The notes: generated by a model from the sequence alone, not told the origin. 64,000 nucleotides of DNA from Gottfriedia acidiceleris (GCF_004138285.1 NZ_SCFN01000012.1:62001-126000), one strand, 5' to 3'. Positions 36,881-46,195 are shown, counted from the first letter of the stretch. Translations and numbers: made by a program.

Positions 36881-37645
36881 TTAAATAAAAGCTCTAGTTT
36901 TATTTGAATTTGATGAATTGTACCAGAAATAACAAAGTGCGGTAATTAATAACAAATCAACAAAGTCCCCTCCATAATACATTAAGACTGCACCAAATTG
37001 AACATCATTAAAATCGAAACTGTCTAATGGATTTGAAAAAAGCAACTTCGATAAAATATCATGACCTGCTAATGCAAGAACCATAATAAATGAGCGAAAG
37101 AAATAACTGTATTTATGAGAGATCGGTTCAATCGCAATGATTGAGATTGTAAAAAGATATCCTGCAAAAAACAAATGGATATGTACAAAATTTAACCAAA
37201 AGGTACTTTCATGAATTACATTAAACACTGTAGAGGTATACAATACCCAAAGTCCTCCGATATTTAAAAGCAATGTACTAATAGGATGAGTTAATAGTCG
37301 AACAGGAGCACATCTTAAAAGACGGGACACACGCCTTGCATGTTGTGTTTTTAATGATGTTAATAATAATGTAATCGGTCTAGATAAAGCGATAAAAAAG
37401 GGAGCGAGCATTCCTAGTAACAAATGCATTATCATATGGAAAACAAAAAGATGGTGACTTAGTTTTGCAATTGGTCCAACTATAGAAACTAAAATACAAA
37501 CAAACCCTGTTACCCATAAAATAGAGCGTAATTTTGGCCATGGCTTTTTTTTATGTTTCATTGCAGCAGCCAAATATACAACAATAGAAAGTAAAATTAG
37601 TAAAATAATGAATAGATCATACGAATTGAAGTAATTATCTCTCAA
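36881..37645 (-). CDS. CtaG-family membrane protein (cytochrome c oxidase assembly factor type)
   Basis: A 254-aa polytopic membrane protein with about seven helices of the caa3_CtaG family, linked to caa3/aa3 oxidase maturation or copper handling. Conserved His are in 'HLFVFHMIMHLLLG' and 'NFVHIHLFFAGYL'. The TTG start at 37645 follows AAAGGTGG. It overlaps the upstream DUF2243 gene by 11 bp. No oxidase genes are in the window, so the partner is unclear. Confidence 0.8.
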   Translation of the reverse strand: MRDNYFNSYDLFIILLILLSIVVYLAAAMKHKKKPWPKLRSILWVTGFVCILVSIVGPIAKLSHHLFVFHMIMHLLLGMLAPFFIALSRPITLLLTSLKTQHARRVSRLLRCAPVRLLTHPISTLLLNIGGLWVLYTSTVFNVIHESTFWLNFVHIHLFFAGYLFTISIIAIEPISHKYSYFFRSFIMVLALAGHDILSKLLFSNPLDSFDFNDVQFGAVLMYYGGDFVDLLLITALCYFWYNSSNSNKTRAFI

Positions 37646-38141
37646 AATGACCACCTTTATTTCGAGTTTTAAATATTAGAATGCAACCTATTAAAGTCAT
37701 AATAGTAGCAGTAATATTCCAAGTTAAATCATATGGCATAATATCGACGTTATATCTAATTTGATGAAGCTTCATCCATTTATGCTGTACTGTTCCATCA
37801 TAGAGTTGAAACAAACCTGCTCCGAGTAAAACTCCGCCTATCCATCTTTTAATATAGAGTGATTTTTTTCTCCTTAAATTTGCAAACATAAATAAGGAGC
37901 CAATCGTTGCGAACCAACTAAAGGCATGAAAAAGACCATCAGAGATAAGCCCTAGACTTGTTGTAGACTTATCGTAAAAATGATGCCAATGAAGAAGTTG
38001 ATGAAAAACTGCTTCGTCAAAAAATGCTACCAATCCAAGGCCAAATAAAATTCCAGACCATAAATTTAATTGAAAATAATTAGCTGAATTCTCTTGAGTA
38101 GTTATAAATACTCCTCCTTTTAAAAATGGTATATTTTTCAT
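37635..38141 (-). CDS. DUF2243 membrane protein
   Basis: A 168-aa membrane protein with about four helices and several His residues in the membrane region ('FFDEAVFHQLLHWHHFY', 'DGLFHAF', 'YDGTVQHKWMKLHQIRY'), which suggests a metal or heme site. It is coupled to the CtaG-like gene; the two families often travel together. The start is uncertain: the ATG at 38141 has only GTGGGG upstream, whereas the best SD (AAAAGGAGGAG) lies inside the frame before an ATA codon. Confidence 0.75.
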   Translation of the reverse strand: MKNIPFLKGGVFITTQENSANYFQLNLWSGILFGLGLVAFFDEAVFHQLLHWHHFYDKSTTSLGLISDGLFHAFSWFATIGSLFMFANLRRKKSLYIKRWIGGVLLGAGLFQLYDGTVQHKWMKLHQIRYNVDIMPYDLTWNITATIMTLIGCILIFKTRNKGGHFER

Positions 38142-38259
38142 TTTGCCCCACTTTTACCTATCAAATCGCAATTAGTAAAAATTACAATTCGACCAAAAAG
38201 GTTACTTGGGAAATATAAAGATTGTGATTGTTTTTAGTTACACAAAACGCGGAGGTTAT

Positions 38260-39504
38260 ATGGATAAAACACAAACGCGGAGTTTATGGGCGCTATCTAC
38301 AGTACCTCTAGTAATGACTTTAGGTAATTCAATGTTGATTCCCGTACTTCCAAAATTAGAACAACAATTAAATATATCTGGCCTTAAAGTTTCAATGATT
38401 ATAACTGTTTATTCAGTTTTTGCAATCATTCTTATCCCTATAGCTGGTTATCTATCGGATTTATTTGGAAGAAAAAAAGTAATCATTCCAAGTTTAATTA
38501 TTGCGGGAATTGGTGGGTCCCTAGCCGGCTTTGTTTGTTGGAAACTAGAAAATCCATACGCGTGGTTAATTGTTGGGAGAATCATTCAGGGTATTGGTTC
38601 TGCAGGGGCAATGCCAGTTGTTATTCCTTGTGTGGGAGATATGTTTAAGGATGAAAATGAAGTTAGTAAAGGATTAGGCTTAGTTGAGACATCGAATACC
38701 TTTGGGAAAGTACTTAGCCCAATACTTGGTTCTGCATTAGCAGCGATAGTTTGGTATTTACCATTTTTATCAATACCGTTCCTTTGCTTAATATCAATTA
38801 TTTTAATTTTAATTTTTGTAAAACCTCCAAAACAACCTATGAGATCAAAAAGAAAAGATAAAAGAAAGAAAAAGTTTAAAATGTTTATCAGATCAATTCG
38901 GAAAATATTTCGAAATAATGGTAAATGGCTTTATACCATATTTATATTAGGTGCCATTATAATGTTTATTTTATTTGGTATGCTTTTTTATTTATCAAAA
39001 ATTTTAGAAAAGCGTTATCACATAATTGGAATATGGAAAGGTTGTGTGTTAGCGATCCCACTTGCTGCTTTATCCTACACATCTTATAAAACAGGTAAAA
39101 AAATTGGAAATCAAAAAGGTGCAATGAAAAAATGCATTGTCATTGGGTTTATCTTCATAAGTCTTTCTTTTGTAGTGCCTATTATCAACAAAGATATCTA
39201 TATGATTATCACAAGTTTATTGATCAGTGGGATTGGAATCGGAATGTCTCTACCAAGCTTAGATGCATTAATAACAGAGGGGATTGAAAAAGAAGAAAGA
39301 GGAACAATTACTTCTCTTTATAGTTCTTTACGCTTTGTAGGTGTAGCAGCAGGTCCACCTACTTTTGCATACTTAATGAAAAAACCAGATAATTATATGA
39401 TGTATTTTTCCATCTTATTAGCTGTAATTGGACTTTTTTTATCCATAAGGTATATTAAGCCTAAACAAGAACCTATGCCAAAAGTAAAGAAAAAGTTCAC
39501 TTAA
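38260..39504 (+). CDS. MFS drug-efflux-type transporter
   Basis: A 414-aa, 12-helix MFS exporter of the Bmr/TetA-like (DHA) kind. A-motif 'GYLSDLFGRKKV', motif C-like 'NTFGKVLSPILGS', and a basic Lys/Arg loop in the middle between the two bundles. ATG at 38260 behind GGAGG is chosen over an upstream ATG at 38206 without an SD. It is divergent from DUF2243. Substrate unknown. Confidence 0.82.
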   Translation: MDKTQTRSLWALSTVPLVMTLGNSMLIPVLPKLEQQLNISGLKVSMIITVYSVFAIILIPIAGYLSDLFGRKKVIIPSLIIAGIGGSLAGFVCWKLENPYAWLIVGRIIQGIGSAGAMPVVIPCVGDMFKDENEVSKGLGLVETSNTFGKVLSPILGSALAAIVWYLPFLSIPFLCLISIILILIFVKPPKQPMRSKRKDKRKKKFKMFIRSIRKIFRNNGKWLYTIFILGAIIMFILFGMLFYLSKILEKRYHIIGIWKGCVLAIPLAALSYTSYKTGKKIGNQKGAMKKCIVIGFIFISLSFVVPIINKDIYMIITSLLISGIGIGMSLPSLDALITEGIEKEERGTITSLYSSLRFVGVAAGPPTFAYLMKKPDNYMMYFSILLAVIGLFLSIRYIKPKQEPMPKVKKKFT

Positions 39505-39524
39505 TTGAGAGTGAACTTTTCTAT
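39491..39524 (+). terminator. Terminator overlapping the end of the MFS gene
   Basis: AAAAGTTCACT and AGTGAACTTTT form an 11-bp stem; the stop codon is in the loop, and T-rich sequence follows. Confidence 0.85.
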
Positions 39525-39620
39525 TTAGAAAATCATGTTTAGACATTCTAGTAAAGCAAATTGAATTAAACCCTTTCTTTTAACAAAAGCTATTGTAAAA
39601 ATAACAAAGGTAGTGAATAT

Positions 39621-40457
39621 ATGCATACAGTTTGGAAAGGTACAATCAGTATGGGATTAGTTACAATTCCTGTGAAGTTATTTTCAGCAGTTGAGGATAA
39701 GGATATAAAGTTTCGCCAATATCATAAGGATTGTAAAACACCGATCTCCTATAAAAAAGTTGCTAGTTGTGACGATGAAGTTACTCCCGAAGAAATTATT
39801 AAAGTATTTGAAACACCGAATGGAAGAGTTGTAGAAATAACTGAAGAAGAGATGAATAAATTAAAAGAAGAATTTGAACTGAAAACTGTATCAATTATTG
39901 ATTTTGTCAAACTTGCAGAAATTGATCCAGTTTATTTTGATCGAACATATTATATTGGTCCGGATTCCGGTGGAACAAAGGCATATGCTTTACTTTCAGA
40001 AATATTAAAGAAAAGTAAGAAAATCGGACTCGCAAAAATTACCATTCGTAGCAAACAGCATTTAGCTGCTATTAGGCCATATAAAAACGCGATTATTCTT
40101 GAAACATTACATTTTCCAGATGAGATTAGAGCAATCGAAAATCTTCCTGGCGGTGTACCTGAAAAGGCAGGATTGGCGGAGCGTGAATTACAGGCTGGTA
40201 TGATGCTAGTTGAACAATTAACGACAACGTTTAATCCAGAAAACTATACCGATACATATCGTACAGCTTTAGAGCAATTAATTTCGGAAAAAGTTAATAA
40301 AAATGATTATATCGCGACAGGTCAGGAGAAACCGGCAGAACAAAAAAATGTTGTTGATTTAATGTCTGCATTACAAGCAAGTATCGATCGAACAAAAGGA
40401 CAAGCAACACCTCCGAAAAAGCCTAAAACAAAAGCACCCAAAAAAGCAACAAGCTAA
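39621..40457 (+). CDS. ku: Ku DNA-end-binding protein
   Basis: Bacterial Ku homodimer that rings double-strand ends and recruits the ligase for non-homologous end joining. The start 'MHTVWKGTISMGLVTIPVKL' is highly typical, as is 'DPVYFDRTYYIGPD'. The 278-aa length fits, with a Lys/Pro-rich DNA-binding tail. It is the first gene of Ku-ligase-polymerase with gaps of 13 and 11 bp. In Bacillus this set is usually active in spores; no sigma-G promoter could be placed with confidence here. Confidence 0.95.
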   Translation: MHTVWKGTISMGLVTIPVKLFSAVEDKDIKFRQYHKDCKTPISYKKVASCDDEVTPEEIIKVFETPNGRVVEITEEEMNKLKEEFELKTVSIIDFVKLAEIDPVYFDRTYYIGPDSGGTKAYALLSEILKKSKKIGLAKITIRSKQHLAAIRPYKNAIILETLHFPDEIRAIENLPGGVPEKAGLAERELQAGMMLVEQLTTTFNPENYTDTYRTALEQLISEKVNKNDYIATGQEKPAEQKNVVDLMSALQASIDRTKGQATPPKKPKTKAPKKATS

Positions 40458-40470
40458 ATAGGAGGTAGTA

Positions 40471-41415
40471 ATGGAGCTAAATCCAATTTTTCCTTTTGAG
40501 CCTATTTCTTCAGATATTGTACCAATTGGTCCTGAGTGGATTTCGCAAATAAAATGGGACGGTGTTAGAATCCTAACCTATTTTGATGGGAAAGAAGTTA
40601 AATTATTTAACCGCAAATTAAATGATCGTACAAATATTTTTCCAGAGCTAACAAATATAAAATCCTATACGACTGCTCAATCAATCATTTTAGATGGGGA
40701 GGTCATCGCCCTCGATCAAAATGGTAATCCATCGTTTCATGAGGTAATGCGTAGAGATGGAATCAGGCGCATGGATCGCATTGATTCAGCTATAGAAGCT
40801 GTACCAATTTTCTATATGATTTTTGATATTCTTTTTTACAATGGAGAATGGGTTACTCAATTACCTCTTCAAGAGAGACAAAATTTATTATTAGAAACGA
40901 TTCAACCTAGTAAGCAGATTCAATTAGTTCCAAATAATACTGATGGAGTTGCTTTATTTGAGGTTGCGAAACAACATAATTTAGAAGGAATCGTATGTAA
41001 AAATTTAAATAGTAAATACTTGATCAATGGAAAGCACAATGCGTGGCAAAAAGTAAAAAATTATAAGGATATTATTGCTGTAATTGGTGGGGTAACGTAT
41101 CGTTCTGGAATTGTTAATTCTATTTTAGTAGGACTTTATGATGAAAAGAATCAACTCGTGTTTATCGGTCATGTTGGAACAGGAAAATTATCAAAATCAG
41201 AATGGAAAGACCTGACTACAGTCATTAATACAATAAAAATAGAAAACAATCCATTTAGTAGCCAACCAAAAAGAATAAAGGAAATTCAGTGGATTCAACC
41301 ATTGTTAACTGTTAAAGTTCAATTCATTGAATGGACTGAAGGTCATTCATTAAGACAACCAAGTATCCAAGCGTTTGTCGAAAAAGATCCTAAAGAATGT
41401 ACTCTTACAGATTAG
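40471..41415 (+). CDS. LigD-type ATP-dependent DNA ligase (stand-alone ligase domain)
   Basis: A 314-aa ligase. The adenylated Lys28 is in 'IKWDGVR'. Other nucleotidyltransferase motifs are 'LDGEVIALD', 'YMIFDILFYNGE' and 'EGIVCKN...WQKVKNYK'. A C-terminal OB fold ends in 'TEGHSLRQPSIQAFV'. It corresponds only to the ligase part of B. subtilis LigD (YkoU), which is a single ligase-polymerase protein. ATG behind AGGAGG. It acts with Ku and the following polymerase. Confidence 0.9.
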   Translation: MELNPIFPFEPISSDIVPIGPEWISQIKWDGVRILTYFDGKEVKLFNRKLNDRTNIFPELTNIKSYTTAQSIILDGEVIALDQNGNPSFHEVMRRDGIRRMDRIDSAIEAVPIFYMIFDILFYNGEWVTQLPLQERQNLLLETIQPSKQIQLVPNNTDGVALFEVAKQHNLEGIVCKNLNSKYLINGKHNAWQKVKNYKDIIAVIGGVTYRSGIVNSILVGLYDEKNQLVFIGHVGTGKLSKSEWKDLTTVINTIKIENNPFSSQPKRIKEIQWIQPLLTVKVQFIEWTEGHSLRQPSIQAFVEKDPKECTLTD

Positions 41416-41426
41416 GGGATTATGAT

Positions 41427-42671
41427 ATGAATCATTACTTTTTTCAAAAACGTAATAAAATTTATGCAGGCTTTTTCTTTATTTTAGGTTTCCATTTAAA
41501 AGAGAAGACCTTTTTAGTGGGACTTAAAAAAGATAATGATATTTTACAAATAGGGTCTTTCTCAAATGGAATAAGCGAGGAAGAGAAGGGCATTTTGATT
41601 AAAGCAATCGAAGCAAATAAAAAAAGCAAAAAAGGTAATATTCAATTTGTTGAGCCTGGGATCTGTATTGAACTTGAGTTTCAAAGTATAGAAAACAACC
41701 AATTAACAAATGCAAAATTTATATCTTTTCAATTACAGCATGCATGGAATGAATGTACTTGGGATGGTTTACTATTGGGTAATCTTAATTTGGAGGAAGA
41801 ATTAACACTAACTAGTCCTGAAAAAGTAATATGGAAGGATCCATATATAAATAAAGAGAGCTTTGTTTCATATTTAGCTCAAATATCTACTTATATGCTT
41901 CCATTTCTAAAAAATCGTTTATTGACAACAATCCGTTTTCCGAATGGAATAGACAGTGAATCTTTTTTTCAAAAAAATCGTCCAGATTATGCTCCGAGTT
42001 TTATTAAAACTGAAGAACATGAGGGAAATAATTTTATTATCTGCAATGATGTATCAACATTGCTATGGTTAGGAAATCAATTAGCGATTGAATACCATAT
42101 TCCTTTTCAAACATATAAAGCCAATAACCCGATTGAAATCGTATTCGATTTGGATCCACCTAATGCAGATGCATTTCCTTTAGCAATAAAAGCCGCATTG
42201 GAAATGAAATTAATCTTTGATTCTTTTCAAATAAAAAGCTACCCAAAAGTGTCTGGAAGTAAAGGGATTCAAATTCATATTCCAATTAAAGAAAACTCGC
42301 TTACCTATGATGATACAAGAGTATTTACATCTTTTATTGCACATTATTTAATTGAAAAATTTCCAGATGATTTTACGATCGAAAGATTTAAAAAAAATCG
42401 AGGGAATCGACTTTATATTGATTATGTACAGCATGCAAAGGGAAAGACCATTATTTCCCCATACTCTACAAGGGGAAAGGAAAAACCAACTGTTGCAACG
42501 CCTCTATTTTGGGATGAGGTAAATGATGAATTAAAAATGGAAACATACACAATCCCTTTTGTACTAAATCGATTAGAAAATAGTTCATGTCCAATGCACG
42601 AATATTTTGATCAAGAAAACAATTTTTTAAACGAGTTAATTTCTAAAATTAAAGAAAACCAATCTAAGTAA
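41427..42671 (+). CDS. LigD-type polymerase/primase domain protein
   Basis: A 414-aa protein. The C-terminal part is the NHEJ archaeo-eukaryotic primase-like polymerase, with the metal pair in 'VFDLDPPNADAF', then 'KVSGSKGIQIHIPI' and 'ISPYSTRGKEK'. The first 130 residues ('FLVGLKKDNDILQIGSF', 'PGICIELEFQS') look like a second ligase-type OB fold, which may help binding to the separate ligase. ATG at 41427 behind AGGGG is chosen. It fills ends and gaps before ligation. Confidence 0.88.
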   Translation: MNHYFFQKRNKIYAGFFFILGFHLKEKTFLVGLKKDNDILQIGSFSNGISEEEKGILIKAIEANKKSKKGNIQFVEPGICIELEFQSIENNQLTNAKFISFQLQHAWNECTWDGLLLGNLNLEEELTLTSPEKVIWKDPYINKESFVSYLAQISTYMLPFLKNRLLTTIRFPNGIDSESFFQKNRPDYAPSFIKTEEHEGNNFIICNDVSTLLWLGNQLAIEYHIPFQTYKANNPIEIVFDLDPPNADAFPLAIKAALEMKLIFDSFQIKSYPKVSGSKGIQIHIPIKENSLTYDDTRVFTSFIAHYLIEKFPDDFTIERFKKNRGNRLYIDYVQHAKGKTIISPYSTRGKEKPTVATPLFWDEVNDELKMETYTIPFVLNRLENSSCPMHEYFDQENNFLNELISKIKENQSK

Positions 42672-42707
42672 AAACTCCCTAATGATTATGAGTAGGGAGT
42701 TTCTTTG
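42671..42707. terminator. Bidirectional terminator between NHEJ genes and RNase J
   Basis: AAACTCCCTA and TAGGGAGTTT form a 10-bp stem around an 11-nt loop between convergent genes. Confidence 0.88.
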
Positions 42708-42710
42708 ATT

Positions 42711-44384
42711 CTATATTTCAATGATAATTGGTAAAATCATCGGTTTTCTCTTAGTTTTCGTAAATAAAAATTGTCCAAGAGACTTTTTAATGTTTTGCTT
42801 CATAACTCCCCATTGGAGTTTGTTTTCATCAAGTAATTCATTTATGGAAGATGTGACGATTTGATTTACTTCTTTAAGTAAACTTTCAGAGTCACGTGCA
42901 TAGACAAATCCTCTTGAAATTGTATCGGGACCAGAGATAATTTTTCTTTCCATTTTATTAATGGTAATTACGATTACAAGCATACCATCTTCAGCAAGCT
43001 GTTTACGATCTCTTAATACGATGTTGCCGACATCACCAATGCCCATGCCATCTACATAAATATTTCCAGCTGGAATTCTCCGGCTTTGGATTGCTTCAGA
43101 TTGTAGTATATCTACAACATCACCATTTTTAATAATAAAGATATTTTTTCGTTCTACGCCAACGGATTCAGCAAGAGAGCGGTGGTGATGAAGCATTCTG
43201 TATTCACCGTGGATTGGAATAAAGTATTTTGGCTTCATAAGTGTAAGCATGAGCTTAAGTTCTTCTTGATAGGCATGGCCTGAAACGTGCATTCCTGTTG
43301 AGCTTCCTGAACCATAAATAACATTTGCTCCGAGATTGTAAAAATTATCGATAATTCGGGAAACACTTCGCTCATTACCGGGTATTGGTGAGGCAGCTAA
43401 AATCACGGTATCACCTGGATAAACATCAACACCTCTAAAACTAGAGCTTGCTAGTCGAGCAAGAGCTGCAAGCGGTTCTCCTTGACTACCTGTGCATAAT
43501 ATTGTAATAGATTCTGGTGCAAAACTATTAATTTCATCAGTTTCAATTAACATACCTTCAGGAACTGTTAAGTAACCTTGCTCCATCGCAACTTGAACAA
43601 CATTAACCATACTTCTACCTAGTAGTGCTAACTTTCGATTTGTGATAATCGATGCATCAACGATTTGTTGCACACGATGGACATTAGAGGCAAATGTTGA
43701 AATAATGACTCTCTGTTTTGCTTTCATAAAAGCATCTACAATATGCTCTCCAACAATCCGTTCAGAAGGGGTCGAGCCAGGTCGTTCAGCGTTAGTGCTC
43801 TCAGATAAAAGTAATAAAACACCTTTACTACCTATTTCGGCCATTTTATGAATATCTGGATATTGATTGTTAACAGGAGTTAAGTCGAATTTAAAATCCC
43901 CGGTATGTACTACAGTTCCTTCAGGAGTATCAAATACGATGCCTAAGCAATCAGGAATACTATGATTTGTTTTAAAAAATGAAATCGAAAAATGTTCAAA
44001 TTTAATAATCGAATCAGAGTCTATTAAAATTAGTTCAGTTTCTCCTAATAGTCCGTGCTCTTTTAATTTTAGCTCAATTAATCCAAGCGTTAATCTTGTT
44101 GCATAGACTGGGATATTCAATTGCTTCAAAAGATACGGGATTCCACCAATATGGTCTTCATGACCGTGCGTAACAAATAAGCCTTTAATCTTTTCTTGAT
44201 TTTCTTTTAGATAAGTAATATCTGGGATAATCAAGTCAACGCCTAATAAACTCTCGTCCGGAAATTTCGAACCACAGTCTATTAGAATGATTTCTTTTAA
44301 ATATTGAATGGCATACATATTTTTACCAATTTCATTAATGCCACCTAAGGCAAAGACTGATAGCATACTTTTTGTTGGACTCAA
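42711..44384 (-). CDS. RNase J paralogue
   Basis: A 557-aa beta-CASP metallo-beta-lactamase ribonuclease with 5'-3' exo- and endonuclease activity on mRNA and rRNA. The zinc site is 'HGHEDH' (residues 73-78), with 'HTGDFKFD', 'HVSGHAYQEE' and 'IPIHGEYRM' further on. The C-terminus 'TKTKRKPMILPIIIEI' resembles RnjA. It is not next to rpoY, the usual rnjA neighbour, so it may be an additional copy rather than the main RNase J1. TTG start behind AGGAGG. Confidence 0.82.
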   Translation of the reverse strand: MSPTKSMLSVFALGGINEIGKNMYAIQYLKEIILIDCGSKFPDESLLGVDLIIPDITYLKENQEKIKGLFVTHGHEDHIGGIPYLLKQLNIPVYATRLTLGLIELKLKEHGLLGETELILIDSDSIIKFEHFSISFFKTNHSIPDCLGIVFDTPEGTVVHTGDFKFDLTPVNNQYPDIHKMAEIGSKGVLLLLSESTNAERPGSTPSERIVGEHIVDAFMKAKQRVIISTFASNVHRVQQIVDASIITNRKLALLGRSMVNVVQVAMEQGYLTVPEGMLIETDEINSFAPESITILCTGSQGEPLAALARLASSSFRGVDVYPGDTVILAASPIPGNERSVSRIIDNFYNLGANVIYGSGSSTGMHVSGHAYQEELKLMLTLMKPKYFIPIHGEYRMLHHHRSLAESVGVERKNIFIIKNGDVVDILQSEAIQSRRIPAGNIYVDGMGIGDVGNIVLRDRKQLAEDGMLVIVITINKMERKIISGPDTISRGFVYARDSESLLKEVNQIVTSSINELLDENKLQWGVMKQNIKKSLGQFLFTKTKRKPMILPIIIEI

Positions 44385-44500
44385 AATCTTATTCCTCCTA
44401 GTACATTGAAAAGTATAAACATTTTCTCTTTAGAAATTGCCATATTTTTCTTAGTATGTACGTAAGAGTAAAAATCATTCAATCGACGGTTTTCATAAAA

Positions 44501-44532
44501 AAAATGAGTCGGTGTAAACCGAGCTCATTTTT
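44501..44532 (-). terminator. Terminator after the small hypothetical gene
   Basis: AAATGAGCTCGGT and ACCGACTCATTT pair (one mismatch) around TTAC, followed on the minus strand by T residues. Confidence 0.85.
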
Positions 44533-44535
44533 AAA

Positions 44536-44742
44536 TTACTCTTCGAAATAATTTTTAAATGGTTTTTTAGGTGTATGCGTTTCGTTACGATAATAAGGAT
44601 TATCTACAGTAGAATCTTTAGGATCCAAGTTTGTTTTAATCACTAATGTCGGTCCGGTTGTACCATGCTCAGCAATAATCCGATCATTTAATTCATTAAA
44701 ATCAGGTAGTTTTTTATTCCCTGGTTGTAATGGTTCAGACAT
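44536..44742 (-). CDS. Small hypothetical protein
   Basis: A 68-aa hydrophilic protein ('MSEPLQPGNKKLPDFNELND...') with many Pro, Asn and Asp; no membrane segment or known motif. ATG at 44742 with AGGAGGTGG 5 nt upstream; an in-frame TTG further up would destroy the SD. Transcribed alone with its own terminator. I do not recognise it. Confidence 0.65.
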   Translation of the reverse strand: MSEPLQPGNKKLPDFNELNDRIIAEHGTTGPTLVIKTNLDPKDSTVDNPYYRNETHTPKKPFKNYFEE

Positions 44743-44925
44743 ATTACCACCTCCTGACAATAGGATGGTTTCTTCAAGAAAAATTATGTATATAGACTAG
44801 AGTTGATTTGTTATTAAAAGTTAGAACTTAAATAAGTATCAGGAAGTGTACTTGCTTTTGTCAATGTACATACTGATTAGCATAATGATCAAAGCGATAG
44901 TTCAACTAAAAAGGTGGAAATATGA

Positions 44926-45549
44926 ATGACAGTAATAGAGAAATTAGCAAGTTCTTTAAGCCGTAGAGATGAAGAGCCTAACATCGAATTAGCGATTCAA
45001 GTTGTGGATCAAAATGATGAAAGTGCTGTAAAAGAACTGATCGAAAATCTTACAAACAAAAATAAAAACATCCAGAATGATTGTATAAAAGTTTTATATG
45101 AAATCGGTGAACGCAGCCCATCTTTAATATCCGATTATACTAATGAATTTTTTTCACTTTTAGAAAGTAGAAGTAATAGACTTCAATGGGGAGCAATGAC
45201 TGCTCTAAACAGTATTACAAGTGACGTTCCTGAAATAATATTTTCAAATATCCAAAAAATCATTGTTGCAGGTGATAATGGTACAGTTATTACAAAAGAT
45301 CAAGTTGTAAATATCCTTATAAAATTATGTTCCATTAAGACATATGCAGAAGAGTCATTTAATTTGCTTATTGATCAATTAGTTAAAAGTCCAACAAACC
45401 AACTCCCGATGTATGCGGAAAGATCGATGCCTATTATTAATGAAGAAAATAAAAATTTATTTATTAAAACATTAACTTCTAGGTTGGATGAAATTGAAAA
45501 AGAGTCTAAAAGAAAACGAGTTGAAAAGGTTATTAAAAAGATTAGTTAA
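44926..45549 (+). CDS. HEAT-repeat-like protein
   Basis: A 207-aa all-helical protein. Repeated helix pairs ('VKELIENLTNKNKNIQNDCIKVLYEIGERSP', core 'IQNDCIKVLYEIGE', and 'LQWGAMTALNSIT') are typical of HEAT/armadillo repeats, which serve protein binding. The C-terminus is a charged helix ('RLDEIEKESKRKRVEK'). ATG behind AAAGGTGG. Its role is unknown. Confidence 0.7.
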   Translation: MTVIEKLASSLSRRDEEPNIELAIQVVDQNDESAVKELIENLTNKNKNIQNDCIKVLYEIGERSPSLISDYTNEFFSLLESRSNRLQWGAMTALNSITSDVPEIIFSNIQKIIVAGDNGTVITKDQVVNILIKLCSIKTYAEESFNLLIDQLVKSPTNQLPMYAERSMPIINEENKNLFIKTLTSRLDEIEKESKRKRVEKVIKKIS

Positions 45550-45682
45550 AAAAACAAAATAGTCGATATTGTCACAAATGATTAATATTTGTGTTGAATT
45601 TGAACCGAACAAAATGTGTACTTTGTTGATAAAGCTGTGAACTTTATTGATAAGGTACTTATTTTTGTAGTTGTTTTAGCTA

Positions 45683-45989
45683 TGACACTTAAAATTGATG
45701 AATTATATTAAACCTATCGTTGGACATAAATTTAACTTTCGATTAGAGCAGTACAATTTAATTCTTGATTGTGAAGTTCTTGAAGTAGAAGAACTAAATA
45801 AGCTTTCTTACACATGGGTCGGTGGTGGAATAAACACTACCATTACATGGACATTGAAGCATGAAGATGGAAACTTATTTACATCTTGAACAAACAGGAT
45901 TCGAAAAAGAAGATCAAGCTTTCAATGGTGCGAAATTTGGTTGGGTGAGAATGGGCGACGAGCTTAAAAAATTGTTAGGAAATATGTAA
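45683..45989 (+). pseudogene. Frameshifted SRPBCC (AHSA1-like) pseudogene
   Basis: The first part reads 'YIKPIVGHKFNFRLEQYNLILDCEVLEVEELNKLSYTW' (core 'IVGHKFNFR' and 'DCEVLEVEELNKLSYTW') to a stop at 45889. In the +1 frame the rest of the domain continues: 'LHLEQTGFEKEDQAFNGAKF' and 'GWVRMGDELKKLLGNM' up to a stop at 45989. About 50 N-terminal residues are also missing. So this is a decayed gene of the AHSA1/START-like ligand-binding family. Confidence 0.75.
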
Positions 45990-46033
45990 GATAAAACCTC
46001 TAAACTATGTATTAAGCTAATATAGGAAAAACA

Positions 46034-46069
46034 AACGGATCAGTTTAGGGCTGGTCCGTTTTTTTTTTC
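46034..46069 (+). terminator. Terminator after the SRPBCC pseudogene
   Basis: AACGGATCAG and CTGGTCCGTT (G.T wobble) around TTTAGGG with a T9 tail. Confidence 0.9.
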
Positions 46070-46195
46070 TATCCTTTTTGTTGAAAATATTCGAATTATA
46101 AAAAAATTTGTATTTGATAAAATTTATGAAATCTAAAATTCTGTCAAATCTCAATATAATGAGACTATCAAGAGAGAGAGGAAGATGGGGGAAAG

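Larger units (their letters stand above)
45550..46195. other. Gap between the HEAT gene and protease 1
   Basis: Holds a small inverted repeat CACAAAT/ATTTGTG (45573-45593), the SRPBCC pseudogene (45683-45989), and a terminator (46034-46069). A TATAAT at about 46155 could be the -10 of the protease gene, without a clear -35. No intact gene. Confidence 0.6.

Noticed and set aside
39545-39620. Sigma-G promoter for the Ku operon
   Set aside because: GAATT and CTATTGTA are present but about 22 bp apart, and neither box fits the consensus well enough.
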